From the NCBI RefSeq assembly GCF_006539185.1, contig NZ_BJMN01000015.1, positions 1 through 64,000 on the forward strand: DNA of 64,000 nucleotides. The letters run 5' to 3'. Below are positions 8,795 to 16,974 of the stretch, one piece after another. Below the pieces are notes generated by a model. That model had not been told where the DNA came from, did not search any database, and saw nothing but the letters and a program-made list of their open reading frames with translations. Numbering within the stretch: position 1 is the first letter of the stretch; every line of letters starts with the position of its first letter. A program made the position numbers and the translations under genes. The DNA comes from Streptomyces gardneri (GTDB lineage: Bacteria; Actinomycetota; Actinomycetes; Streptomycetales; Streptomycetaceae).

Positions 8795-9906
8795 CCGATC
8801 ATCCGCACCGGTCCGCTCTCGGTGCCGACCGGATGGTCAGGCGGCAGGCAGGATCGCACCTCGGGGTGGTCCGCGTGCAGATGGTCGAACGGTGTCTGCT
8901 GGGCGTCGCGCAGGTGCTCGTCGAAGAAGGCGCGCAGGTAGGTGCGGGTGATCGTCATGGTGCGCAGACCCGAGGTGGCCGCGCCGAGCGGCATGCCGAA
9001 CTGGTCGGCCAGCAGGCCGAGATCGGTGAAGGACGGGTGCTTGGCACCCGCCACCACCAGCCAGCGCTTCCAGCCGGTCAGTAGTGGCCAGTCCCGAGCC
9101 CAGGTGTCCGCGGCAGGCCCGTCGCCGGGGGAGTACTGGCCGTCCCGGCCGAGGAACAGGAACGGGCGGTCCAGGCCTGTGTGCGGGATCAGACCGTCGG
9201 TACTGCCGTCCACGTTGCTCCCCGCGCGGATGCGCTCGTCTGCAAGCATCGCCGCGATGGTGGCCGCGCCGCCCGCGGAGTGTCCGGCCATGCCGATCCG
9301 GTCCGGGGCCAGCACGGGTGCGCCTGCCCACGGCGGGTTGTCGCCGAGCAGCTGGTCCAGCACGAAGGAGACGTCCCGGGCGCGGCCGGTCTTCACCTTG
9401 CGCCAGAACTCGGCGTTGCGCTCGAACCCGCGGCCGAGGGCGAAGGTGGCCACCCGGCCGTCAGGAAAGGTGGTGGCCGCGGTCTCGTAGGTGTGGTCGA
9501 TCGCGACGGCGACGTAACCGTGGCTGGCCAGGTCCTCGCCGATCGAGGTGAGCGTGGCGCGGGGCCGGGTGAAGCCGGGCGAGAGAACGATCAGGGGCAG
9601 TTGCCGCAGCCCGGGGCCGAGAGGGGCGTCCGGGAAGGAGTGGGTGCGCACCGAACTCAGCGCGTCGGGCGCGATGGCCGCCTGCTGGCCGGCCAGGCTT
9701 TCCGCCGACTCGGTCGGCGTCAGGTAGCGGGCGCGCGGTCCGGACGAGCGTGCGGCCGGGTACCAGATCGACATCATCAGCTCGCGCGTCGGCATGTCCG
9801 CGATCCACGGGTCCGGGCGGGAGACATCTTCGAGGTACACCGATGTGGTGCCGACCGGATGAGACCCGGTCGGCGTCGGCAGGGTGGGGATGACCATGGT
9901 GTGCAT
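8776..9906 (-). CDS. Alpha/beta hydrolase, platelet-activating-factor acetylhydrolase-like
   Basis: A 376-residue serine esterase. The nucleophile elbow is GHSAGG; the N-terminal part has GTTSVYLEDVSRPDPW and ELMMSIWYPA, and the oxyanion/lid part LIVLSPGF. This matches the PAF-acetylhydrolase II-like group of lipases and dienelactone hydrolases. No signal peptide is evident from ATG 9906; the frame stays open upstream but those residues are not family-like. It is paralogous to the Tat-exported esterase at 35885-37105 (shared PVGT, RSRPD-like, ELM..WYPA and DEHLR). It converges on the RibD-like gene with a short 3' overlap. Confidence 0.82.
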   Translation of the reverse strand: MHTMVIPTLPTPTGSHPVGTTSVYLEDVSRPDPWIADMPTRELMMSIWYPAARSSGPRARYLTPTESAESLAGQQAAIAPDALSSVRTHSFPDAPLGPGLRQLPLIVLSPGFTRPRATLTSIGEDLASHGYVAVAIDHTYETAATTFPDGRVATFALGRGFERNAEFWRKVKTGRARDVSFVLDQLLGDNPPWAGAPVLAPDRIGMAGHSAGGAATIAAMLADERIRAGSNVDGSTDGLIPHTGLDRPFLFLGRDGQYSPGDGPAADTWARDWPLLTGWKRWLVVAGAKHPSFTDLGLLADQFGMPLGAATSGLRTMTITRTYLRAFFDEHLRDAQQTPFDHLHADHPEVRSCLPPDHPVGTESGPVRMIGQRRTR

Positions 9907-10156
9907 GGTCGTCGGCCGCGCCCGGCTGCGCCATCGGGGAGATCCCCGATGTGTGAGTCCGGAGTGCTGGGGGAGTGCGCGCACAGCGGGGCGGAATCCG
10001 TCCGCAGCGCGGGTCTCCGACTCCCGACTGCCGCGGGAGCCGGAGACCCAGGAGGGGAGGCCCGGCCCCCGCGCGACCAGGAGGGCCTGGCCGCCGGGAG
10101 CGTCGGTCTGGTGAGGGCGGACCCGAAGGGGCCTCAGCCCTGTCGGGGCCGGGAGC

Positions 10157-11440
10157 TCAGCCCACGGTCCATTTCTGTGCCGCGGTGCCGTTGCAGGTCC
10201 AGATCTGCAGCCGGGTGCCGTTCGCCGAGTTGCTGTTCGGGATGTCCAGGCACTTGTCCGCCGCGACGTTCACGATGTCGCGGGCCGCCTCCACGCGCCA
10301 TTTCTGGGCGCCGGTGCCGTTGCAGTCGTACAGCTGGAGCTTGGCGCCGTCCGTCGTGGATCCGGCGGTGACGTCCAGGCACTTGCCGAGGGCACGGATC
10401 GATCCGTCGGCGTTCACGGTCCATTGCTGGGCCGCGCTGCCGTTGCAGTCGTAGAGCTGGACCGGGGTGCCGTTCGCGGGGTTCGCCCCGGCCACGTCGA
10501 CGCACTTGCCGCCGAGGCCCGTGATCGGGCCGCCGGTGCCGGTCGGTGGGGTCGGCTGGTCGTTCGTGACTCGTACGTAGTCGACGGTCAGGCTGTTCGG
10601 CATCGGGGTGCTGCCGTCCGGGTCGCCCGGCCAGTAGCCGCCGACGGCCAGGTTGAGGATGAGGAAGAACGGGTGGTCGAACACCCACTGCCGACCGCCG
10701 AGATCTGCCGGGGTGCGCGTCTGGTACGTGACGCCGTCGACCTTCCAGACCATCTTGTTCGGCGCCCATTCGACACGGAAGGTGTGGAAGCCGTCCGCGA
10801 ACGGTGCGCCGATCGAGTGGCCGGCCCCGATGCCGCCCGAGCCCGAGTAGCCGGGACCGTGGAGGGTGCCGTGCACGGTGTTCGGCTCGAAGCCGACGTT
10901 CTCCATCACGTCGATCTCGCCGCTCTGCGGCCAGCCGACGCTGCCGATGTCGTTGCCGAGCATCCAGAACGCCGGCCACATGCCCTGGCCGCGCGACATC
11001 TTCAGCCGGGCCTCGAAGGTGCCGTATGTCTGGGTGAACTTGCCGGACGTGTTGAGCCGGGCCGAGGTGTACTCGCAACGGCCGTACCAACAGTTGTAGT
11101 TGCCCGGGTTCTCGCGTCGCGCGGTGATGACCAGGTTGCCCTGGCCGTCGTGCACGGCGTTGCGGGTCGAGTTCGTGTAGTACTGCCGCTCGTGGTTGTT
11201 CACGTTGTCGCCGGTCTCCAGGTTCCACTTGGAGCCGTCGACCGGTGTGCCTGCCGGGGCGTTGAACTCGTCACTGAACGTGGTGGCCTGGACGCCGACT
11301 TCGGCCCCGGCTGTTGAGGCCGAAGTCGTCGCCGCGCTCGCGGACAGCTGGGCGGCGGGGCTCACCAGAGCCGCCACCGTGGCGCATCCGAGGCCGATGG
11401 CCAGGAGAAGTCTTGATCGTCGAGAAGGTAGTGCGGACAT
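10157..11440 (-). CDS. Secreted GH16 endo-beta-1,3-glucanase with ricin-type (CBM13) domain
   Basis: A 427-residue secreted enzyme. Residues 1-37 form a signal peptide (RRSR, LLLAIGLG, cleavage near SASA). The GH16 domain spans about 55-290; the catalytic motif EIDVME gives nucleophile E175, D177 and acid/base E180. The extra Met between D and E (ExDxxE) is typical of laminarinase-type GH16. A beta-trefoil lectin domain, about 300-427, has three repeats of the GKC.D...NG..VQLY.CNG..AQ.W pattern. Expected role: cutting beta-1,3-glucans of fungal walls or laminarin outside the cell. It is divergent from the GH30-GH3 pair, with which it shares promoter DNA and near-identical lectin repeats. Confidence 0.92.
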   Translation of the reverse strand: MSALPSRRSRLLLAIGLGCATVAALVSPAAQLSASAATTSASTAGAEVGVQATTFSDEFNAPAGTPVDGSKWNLETGDNVNNHERQYYTNSTRNAVHDGQGNLVITARRENPGNYNCWYGRCEYTSARLNTSGKFTQTYGTFEARLKMSRGQGMWPAFWMLGNDIGSVGWPQSGEIDVMENVGFEPNTVHGTLHGPGYSGSGGIGAGHSIGAPFADGFHTFRVEWAPNKMVWKVDGVTYQTRTPADLGGRQWVFDHPFFLILNLAVGGYWPGDPDGSTPMPNSLTVDYVRVTNDQPTPPTGTGGPITGLGGKCVDVAGANPANGTPVQLYDCNGSAAQQWTVNADGSIRALGKCLDVTAGSTTDGAKLQLYDCNGTGAQKWRVEAARDIVNVAADKCLDIPNSNSANGTRLQIWTCNGTAAQKWTVG

Positions 11441-11492
11441 CGATGTCACCGCCGACGGTCGAGTGTGTCGTGGACGGCAACGAAGAGTGCCA

Positions 11493-11505
11493 TTGTCTGG
11501 ACCAA
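11493..11505 (-). promoter_or_regulatory. DasR/chitinase-box-like sequence in the GH16 upstream region
   Basis: On the minus strand the site reads TTGGTCCAGACAA. The first part, TGGTCCAGAC, agrees with ten bases of the 12-bp direct-repeat motif known from Streptomyces chitinase promoters, and 10 of 16 with the DasR consensus. It lies 53 bp upstream of the GH16 start, a sensible operator position. Confidence 0.4.
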
Positions 11506-11626
11506 GCCGACAAGACCTTGAGTCGAATCCGCTTCCAACCGGTTTTCTTCGTTCGGGAGTTGTATGCGGGAGGGGTTGACGGGCACGAGGCACCTCCATA
11601 GCTTCACACCTTAAAGAAAGAGCGAA

Positions 11627-11636
11627 GGTCTAGACC
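11627..11636. promoter_or_regulatory. Palindrome GGTCTAGACC, core of a DasR-type operator
   Basis: A perfect 10-bp palindrome identical to the core of the GntR-family DasR responsive element (consensus ACTGGTCTAGACCACT); the outer three bases on each side do not match. It lies 20 bp before the GH30 start codon in the GH16/GH30 divergent region, with a second similar site at 11493-11505. Binding by DasR or a paralogue is inferred. Confidence 0.45.
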
Positions 11637-11656
11637 CTCACCGAAAGGTCTGTCAG

Positions 11657-13570
11657 GTGCACTACAGAAACAGCTCCTGGTTCGGCCCCCGTCGCGGGCG
11701 GCGCCCCCGCCGACTCGCCGCTCTCGTGACCGGTGCCCTGCTCGCGAGCGGCCTGGTCATGACCGGTCCCGGCGTCGCCGAGGCCGCCGGCGAGCGCGTC
11801 GACGTCTGGCTGACCACCACCTCGGATGCCGGCGGCCGTACCGTCACGCGAGGTCTCGCCCCGCAGACGCCGACCGCCTTCGGCCCCGCCGGCGGCAGTG
11901 CGAACCGCACCATCACCGTCGACGAGAACACCACCTACCAGCAGTTCGAGGGCGGCGGCGCGTCGATCACCGACACCACCGCTCACCTCCTGCGCGGCGG
12001 CGCGATCAGCACCGCCACCCGCGACGAGGTCATGCGCAGGCTGTTCTCGCCGACCGACGGCATCGGCCTCTCCTTCGTCCGCAATCCGATCGGCGCGTCC
12101 GACCTCTCCCGGCCCGGCAACGTCTCCCTCGACGACACCTGCTGCGACCTGAACGACTTCGGGACCAACGGCTACGACACCGACGTGCGGCTCCTCACCG
12201 TCCAGGCCAAACAGCTCAACCCGGCGATGCGTCTCAAGGGCGTGCCCTGGAGCGCCCCCGGCTGGATGAAGGACAACGGCCGGATGGACCAGATGGGCTG
12301 GCTGAAGTGGGAGTACTACCCGCTCTACGCCCAGTACCTGGTCAAGTACATCCAGAGCTACCAGGCGGCCGGCGTCAAGGTCGACTACCTCTCCGTGCAG
12401 AACGAGCCGAACTGCTGCCAGGCGGGCAACCCCACCGCCATGAACTACCCCGGTATGAGCTGGAACCCGTCCGGCCTCGCCGAGTTCACCAAGAACCACG
12501 TCTACCCGGCCTTCCGGGCCGCCGGGATCACCACCAAGGTACTGGTGCACGACTGGAACTACGGTGACTACGCGAACTTCGGCTCCGGCGTCCTGAACGA
12601 CGCGGGCGTGCGCAACGACCCGCTCTTCGGCGGCATCGCCTGGCACGGCTACGCCGGTGACCCCGCCGTCGGCAGCCAGGTCCACGACCAGTACCCGACG
12701 GTCAAGCAGTTCAGCACCGAGCACTCCGGCGGCACCTGGGTCGGCAACCAGCACAACGAGGACCTGAAGGACATCGTCGACTACGCCCGCAACTGGAGCA
12801 GCAGTCTGACGAAGTGGAGCCTGGCGCTCAACCAGGCCATGGGCCCGCACAACGGAGGATGCGGCACCTGTACGGGGCTGATCACGGTCCAGGAGGGCGG
12901 CCCGCGCGCCGGGCAGGTCGACTACACGGTCGAGTACTACACGACCGGCCATCTCACCAAGTTCGTGCGCCCCGGCGCGTACCGCATCGCCTCCACGGCC
13001 GACTCCACCGTGCAGAACGTCGCCTGGCGCAATCCCGACGGCTCCAAGGCGCTCATCGCCCACAACGGCGGCGCCTCCGCGCAGTCCGTCCGGGTCGACT
13101 GGGGCGGCCAGTCCTTCACGTACACCCTGCCGGCCCGCACCACCGCCACCTTCACCTGGTCCGGTACGACCACGAACGCACCGGCCGGACCGCTGACCGG
13201 TCTCGCCGGGAAGTGTCTGGACGTGGCCGGCGCGGCCACCGTCGACGGCACCCCGGTGCAGCTCTACACCTGCAACGGCACCACGGCCCAGCGGTGGACC
13301 CTCGCCGCCGACGGCACCGTCCGGGCGCTCGGCAAGTGCCTGGACGTCACCGGGGGCGGGACCGCCGACGGCACCAAGCTCCAGCTCCACACCTGCAACG
13401 GGACGGGCGCACAACGCTGGTCGTACAACGCCGTGACACACGACGTCGTCAACACGGCGGCCGACAAGTGCCTCGACGTCACCGGCAACACCTCGTCGGA
13501 CGGGACCCGCACCCAGATCTGGTCCTGCACGGGCGCCGCCAACCAGAAGTGGACCCACCAGCCCTCCTGA
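11657..13570 (+). CDS. Secreted GH30 glycosidase (endo-beta-1,6-glucanase-like) with ricin-type domain
   Basis: A 637-residue secreted enzyme. A twin-Arg-rich signal (RRGRRPRRLAALV) is cleaved near VAEAAG at about residue 42; Tat export is possible. The catalytic (beta/alpha)8 plus beta-sandwich domain starts with YQQFEGGGASITDTTAHLL. Acid/base E250 is in QNEPN and nucleophile E355 in STEHSGG, as in GH30. Members close to this type act on beta-1,6-glucan or glucosylceramide. A ricin-type lectin domain (about 510-637) follows with three GKCLDV repeats. GTG 11657 is used, with AAAGG upstream. A GH3 gene follows after 52 bp, probably in the same operon. Confidence 0.9.
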   Translation: MHYRNSSWFGPRRGRRPRRLAALVTGALLASGLVMTGPGVAEAAGERVDVWLTTTSDAGGRTVTRGLAPQTPTAFGPAGGSANRTITVDENTTYQQFEGGGASITDTTAHLLRGGAISTATRDEVMRRLFSPTDGIGLSFVRNPIGASDLSRPGNVSLDDTCCDLNDFGTNGYDTDVRLLTVQAKQLNPAMRLKGVPWSAPGWMKDNGRMDQMGWLKWEYYPLYAQYLVKYIQSYQAAGVKVDYLSVQNEPNCCQAGNPTAMNYPGMSWNPSGLAEFTKNHVYPAFRAAGITTKVLVHDWNYGDYANFGSGVLNDAGVRNDPLFGGIAWHGYAGDPAVGSQVHDQYPTVKQFSTEHSGGTWVGNQHNEDLKDIVDYARNWSSSLTKWSLALNQAMGPHNGGCGTCTGLITVQEGGPRAGQVDYTVEYYTTGHLTKFVRPGAYRIASTADSTVQNVAWRNPDGSKALIAHNGGASAQSVRVDWGGQSFTYTLPARTTATFTWSGTTTNAPAGPLTGLAGKCLDVAGAATVDGTPVQLYTCNGTTAQRWTLAADGTVRALGKCLDVTGGGTADGTKLQLHTCNGTGAQRWSYNAVTHDVVNTAADKCLDVTGNTSSDGTRTQIWSCTGAANQKWTHQPS

Positions 13571-13622
13571 CGAACCAGCAGCCACCACCCGTACCCCCTC
13601 TCTCTCTCCAGGAGACCCCCGC

Positions 13623-16600
13623 ATGCCACATCCGCACCCCCTGCGTCGCAGGAGGGCCGGCGGCGCCCCGCCGCTCGCCGTCACCGCCGTGACCGCCGTC
13701 CTGGCCGGGCTGCTCGCCGGAGCCGTACCGAGCGCCACCGCGTCCGCCCCCGGGGCCGACCCGGCGCCCCGGGCCGTCGACCGCTTCGAGGGCGAGATTC
13801 CCTTCGCCGGACCGCCCGCCGAGGGCCTGTTCACCTGGGGCAGCGACACCGACGACCACCCGGAGCTCACCCTCGCCGAGCGCGCCGACGCCCCCGAGGG
13901 CGCCAAGGTCCTCGAAGGCCGCTACGACATCAGCGGCTGGGGCGGCTTCACCCACGACTTCGCCTTCGACCAGCCGGCGCACGACTGGACCGCGTACAAG
14001 GGCATCCGCTTCTGGTGGTACGGCCAGAACACCGCCCCGCTGCCGCCCGGCTCCGGCAAGCGGATCAACTTCGAGCTCAAGGACGGTGGCGCCAACGGCG
14101 AGGCGTCCGAGCTCTGGACCACCTCCTTCACCGACGACTGGGAGGGCTGGCACCTCGTCGAGATCCCCTTCTCGGAGTTCCACTACCGAGCCGACTACCA
14201 GCCGGTCGGAGGCATCGACCAGGTCCTCGGCCTCGACAGGATGTGGGGGTACGCGCTCACGCTCCCCACCGGCACGCCGGGCGGCCGCTTCGCCGTCGAC
14301 GCGATCGAGCTCTACGGCAAGGCCGAACCGGCCCTGAACACCAAGGTCGTCACCGGCGCGGCGGTGCACCCGGTCGACGAGGGCGGCACCGCCCGGATCG
14401 ACGTCTCGGTCGCCACCACCGGCTCCCAGCCGACCGGCGAGCCGGTCACCGTCGCGTACACCACGGACGACGGCGGGCCCGCGCAGCCCGGCACCGATTA
14501 CACCCCGGTCAGCGGCACCCTCGTCTTCCCCGCCGGGACGCCCTCCGGGACGACCCGCTCGATCACCGTGACCACCCTGAAGGACGAGACCGGCGAAGCG
14601 GCCGAGACGATCCCGGTGCGACTGACGGTCGACGGCGCGAAGGCGCCGGCGGAAACCCCCGTCGTCGCGGTGAACGCGCACGGACTGCCCTACCTGGACC
14701 GGCGGCTTCCGGTGAAGAGGCGGGTCGCGGACCTGCTCTCCCGGATGACGCTCCAGGAGAAGGCCGGCCAGATGACGCAGGCCGAACGCAACGCCCTGCG
14801 CTCGCCCGGCGACATCGCGGGCTACGGCCTCGGCTCGCTGCTCTCCGGCGGCGGCTCGGTCCCGACCCCCAACACGCCCGAGGCGTGGGCCCGGATGGTC
14901 GACGCGTACCAGCTGCGCGCCCAGGCCACCCGCTGGCAGATCCCGCTCATCTACGGCGTGGACGCCGTACACGGGCACAACAACGTCATCGGTTCGACGA
15001 TCATGCCGCACAACATCGGCATCGGCGCCGGACGTGACGCCGCCCTCGCCGCCCGCACCGGCGCCGTAACGGCGAAGGAGGTCCGGGCCACCGGCGTGCC
15101 CTGGGACTTCGCCCCCTGTGTGTGCGTGACCCGGGACGAGCGCTGGGGCCGCTCCTACGAGGCCTTCGGCGAGGACCCTGCGCTCGTCTCCGCCATGGAG
15201 ACCGTCATCGACGGGATGCAGGGCGCGCGGGACGGCCGCGATCTCGACCGGAACGACAAGGTGCTGACCACCGCCAAGCACTTCGTCGGCGACGGCGGGA
15301 CGTCCTTCGGCTCGTCGACCACCGGCTCGTACACGATCGACCAGGGCGTCACCCGGGTCACCCGCGAGGAACTGGAGGCAGTGCACCTCGCGCCCTTCGC
15401 CGAGGCCGTGAAGCACGGCGTGGGCACCGTCATGCCCTCGTACTCCTCGCTCGACGTCCTCGGCGACGACCAGGGCCCCGTGAAGATGCACGGCAACGCC
15501 GAGATGATCAACGGAGTGCTCAAGGACCGGATGGGCTTCGAAGGCTTCGTCATCAGCGACTGGCAGGCCATCGACCAGATCCCCGGCGACTACCCGAGCG
15601 ACGTGCGGACCTCGGTCAACGCCGGCCTGGACATGATCATGGTGCCGACGAACTACCAGGAGTTCACCAGGACCCTGGTCGCCGAGACGGAGGCGGGCCG
15701 CATCGCCACCGCTCGGATCGACGACGCCGTCGCCCGGATCCTCACCCAGAAGTTCCGACTGGGCCTGTTCGAGAAGCCGTACGCGGACACCACCCATCTG
15801 GCCGCCGTCGGGTCTGCGGAGCACCGCGCGGTGGCGCGCGAGGCGGCCGCCGCCTCGCAGGTGCTCCTGAAGAACGCGGGCGGCGTGCTGCCGCTCAAGC
15901 CGACCCAGAACGTGTACGTGGCCGGCTCGAACGCGGACGACCTCGGCAATCAGGCCGGTGGCTGGACCGTCAGCTGGCAGGGCGCCTCCGGCCGGACGAC
16001 GACCGGCACCACCATCCTGGAGGCCATGCGGAAGTCCGCCGATCCCGGGGCCACGCTCACCCACTCCAAGGACGCCTCCGCGCCCACCGCGGGCCACGAC
16101 GTCGGAGTGGTCGTGGTCGGCGAGACGCCGTACGCCGAGGGCATGGGCGACGTCGGCAACGGCCACGACCTGGAACTGAGCCCGGCGGACAAGGCCGCCG
16201 TCGACCGGGTCTGCGCCGCGATGCCCTGCGCGGTCCTCGTCGTCTCCGGCCGCCCGCAGCTCATCGGGGACCGGCTGCCGGCGATCGACGCCCTGGTCGC
16301 GTCCTGGCTGCCGGGCACGGAGGGCGACGGCGTGGCCGACGTCCTCTACGGCCGCAAGCCCTTCACCGGTCAACTGCCGGTGAGCTGGCCGAAGTCGGAG
16401 AGCCAGCTGCCCCTGAACGTGGGCGACACGCGCTACGACCCCCAGTTCCCGTACGGCTGGGGCCTGACCACGCTCCGCGGCACCCCGCAGGGCGGCGAGC
16501 CGGCCCTGCGCGCGATCGGCCTGGCCGCCCGCGCCCTCCAGAAGGCCGGGCACGGGAAGTCCGCCGCGGCCGGCCGACTCGTGGGCCGAGCCCGGCTGAT

Positions 16601-16736
16601 CGTCCAGGACCGCATCGGCCAGAACATCACCGAGCGGTCGGCGAAGCCCTTCGCCGACGCCGACCATCTGCTGCTCGTCGGCGACCCCGCCGGCGCGGTC
16701 GGCAAGCTGACCGAGGCATTCCGCGCGGCGCGCTGA
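13623..16736 (+). CDS. Secreted modular GH3 beta-glucosidase (CBM11-like, Calx-beta, GH3)
   Basis: A 1037-residue exported enzyme. Signal peptide residues 1-41 (RRRRAGG, then A/V-rich). Residues about 55-240 resemble a CBM11-type beta-sandwich (WGGFTHDF, GIRFWWYG, FELKDGG). A Calx-beta-like module lies at about 245-350 (GTDYTPVSGTLVFPAGT). GH3 N-domain about 356-700 has TLQEKAGQMTQAER, AVHGHNN and nucleophile D646 in VISDWQ. GH3 C-domain follows to about 950, ending in PVSWPKSESQLP and DTRYDPQFPYGWGL. A 75-residue tail of unknown role closes it. ATG has AGGAGA 7 bp upstream. It should release glucose from oligomers made by GH16 and GH30. Confidence 0.92.
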   Translation: MPHPHPLRRRRAGGAPPLAVTAVTAVLAGLLAGAVPSATASAPGADPAPRAVDRFEGEIPFAGPPAEGLFTWGSDTDDHPELTLAERADAPEGAKVLEGRYDISGWGGFTHDFAFDQPAHDWTAYKGIRFWWYGQNTAPLPPGSGKRINFELKDGGANGEASELWTTSFTDDWEGWHLVEIPFSEFHYRADYQPVGGIDQVLGLDRMWGYALTLPTGTPGGRFAVDAIELYGKAEPALNTKVVTGAAVHPVDEGGTARIDVSVATTGSQPTGEPVTVAYTTDDGGPAQPGTDYTPVSGTLVFPAGTPSGTTRSITVTTLKDETGEAAETIPVRLTVDGAKAPAETPVVAVNAHGLPYLDRRLPVKRRVADLLSRMTLQEKAGQMTQAERNALRSPGDIAGYGLGSLLSGGGSVPTPNTPEAWARMVDAYQLRAQATRWQIPLIYGVDAVHGHNNVIGSTIMPHNIGIGAGRDAALAARTGAVTAKEVRATGVPWDFAPCVCVTRDERWGRSYEAFGEDPALVSAMETVIDGMQGARDGRDLDRNDKVLTTAKHFVGDGGTSFGSSTTGSYTIDQGVTRVTREELEAVHLAPFAEAVKHGVGTVMPSYSSLDVLGDDQGPVKMHGNAEMINGVLKDRMGFEGFVISDWQAIDQIPGDYPSDVRTSVNAGLDMIMVPTNYQEFTRTLVAETEAGRIATARIDDAVARILTQKFRLGLFEKPYADTTHLAAVGSAEHRAVAREAAAASQVLLKNAGGVLPLKPTQNVYVAGSNADDLGNQAGGWTVSWQGASGRTTTGTTILEAMRKSADPGATLTHSKDASAPTAGHDVGVVVVGETPYAEGMGDVGNGHDLELSPADKAAVDRVCAAMPCAVLVVSGRPQLIGDRLPAIDALVASWLPGTEGDGVADVLYGRKPFTGQLPVSWPKSESQLPLNVGDTRYDPQFPYGWGLTTLRGTPQGGEPALRAIGLAARALQKAGHGKSAAAGRLVGRARLIVQDRIGQNITERSAKPFADADHLLLVGDPAGAVGKLTEAFRAAR

Positions 16737-16754
16737 TCGTCCCGGAAGACTGAT

Positions 16755-16792
16755 GCGGCCCGTGGCCCCGCCGAGGCGGAGTCACGGGCCGC
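16755..16792 (+). terminator. Terminator of the GH30-GH3 operon
   Basis: A perfect 10-bp stem (16755-16764 with 16783-16792; GCGGCCCGTG and its complement) with a small inner hairpin in the 18-nt loop. It lies 19 bp after the GH3 stop codon, marking the end of the operon. Confidence 0.72.
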
Positions 16793-16974
16793 TTCCGTCC
16801 TCGGCGGCGGTACGTCGGGTTCCTTCCGGTCCTCGTCCCGACGAAAAACCCTGCCACCAGCGCTACGGAAGTGCTCCGGCCGCCCACCGCGCTGCAGCAG
16901 GTCCGTCCGGTGCGACCTGCCGGAATCACCCGTTCACTCCACTACGGTGGCCGGGTGGGCAGGGTGGGCGTTGC

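Noticed and set aside
13479..16667. A 1062-codon open frame on the minus strand opposite GH30/GH3
   Set aside because: It mirrors the GC-rich third positions of the real genes, has Gly/Arg/Val-rich sequence without domains, and GH3 on the plus strand is unmistakable.
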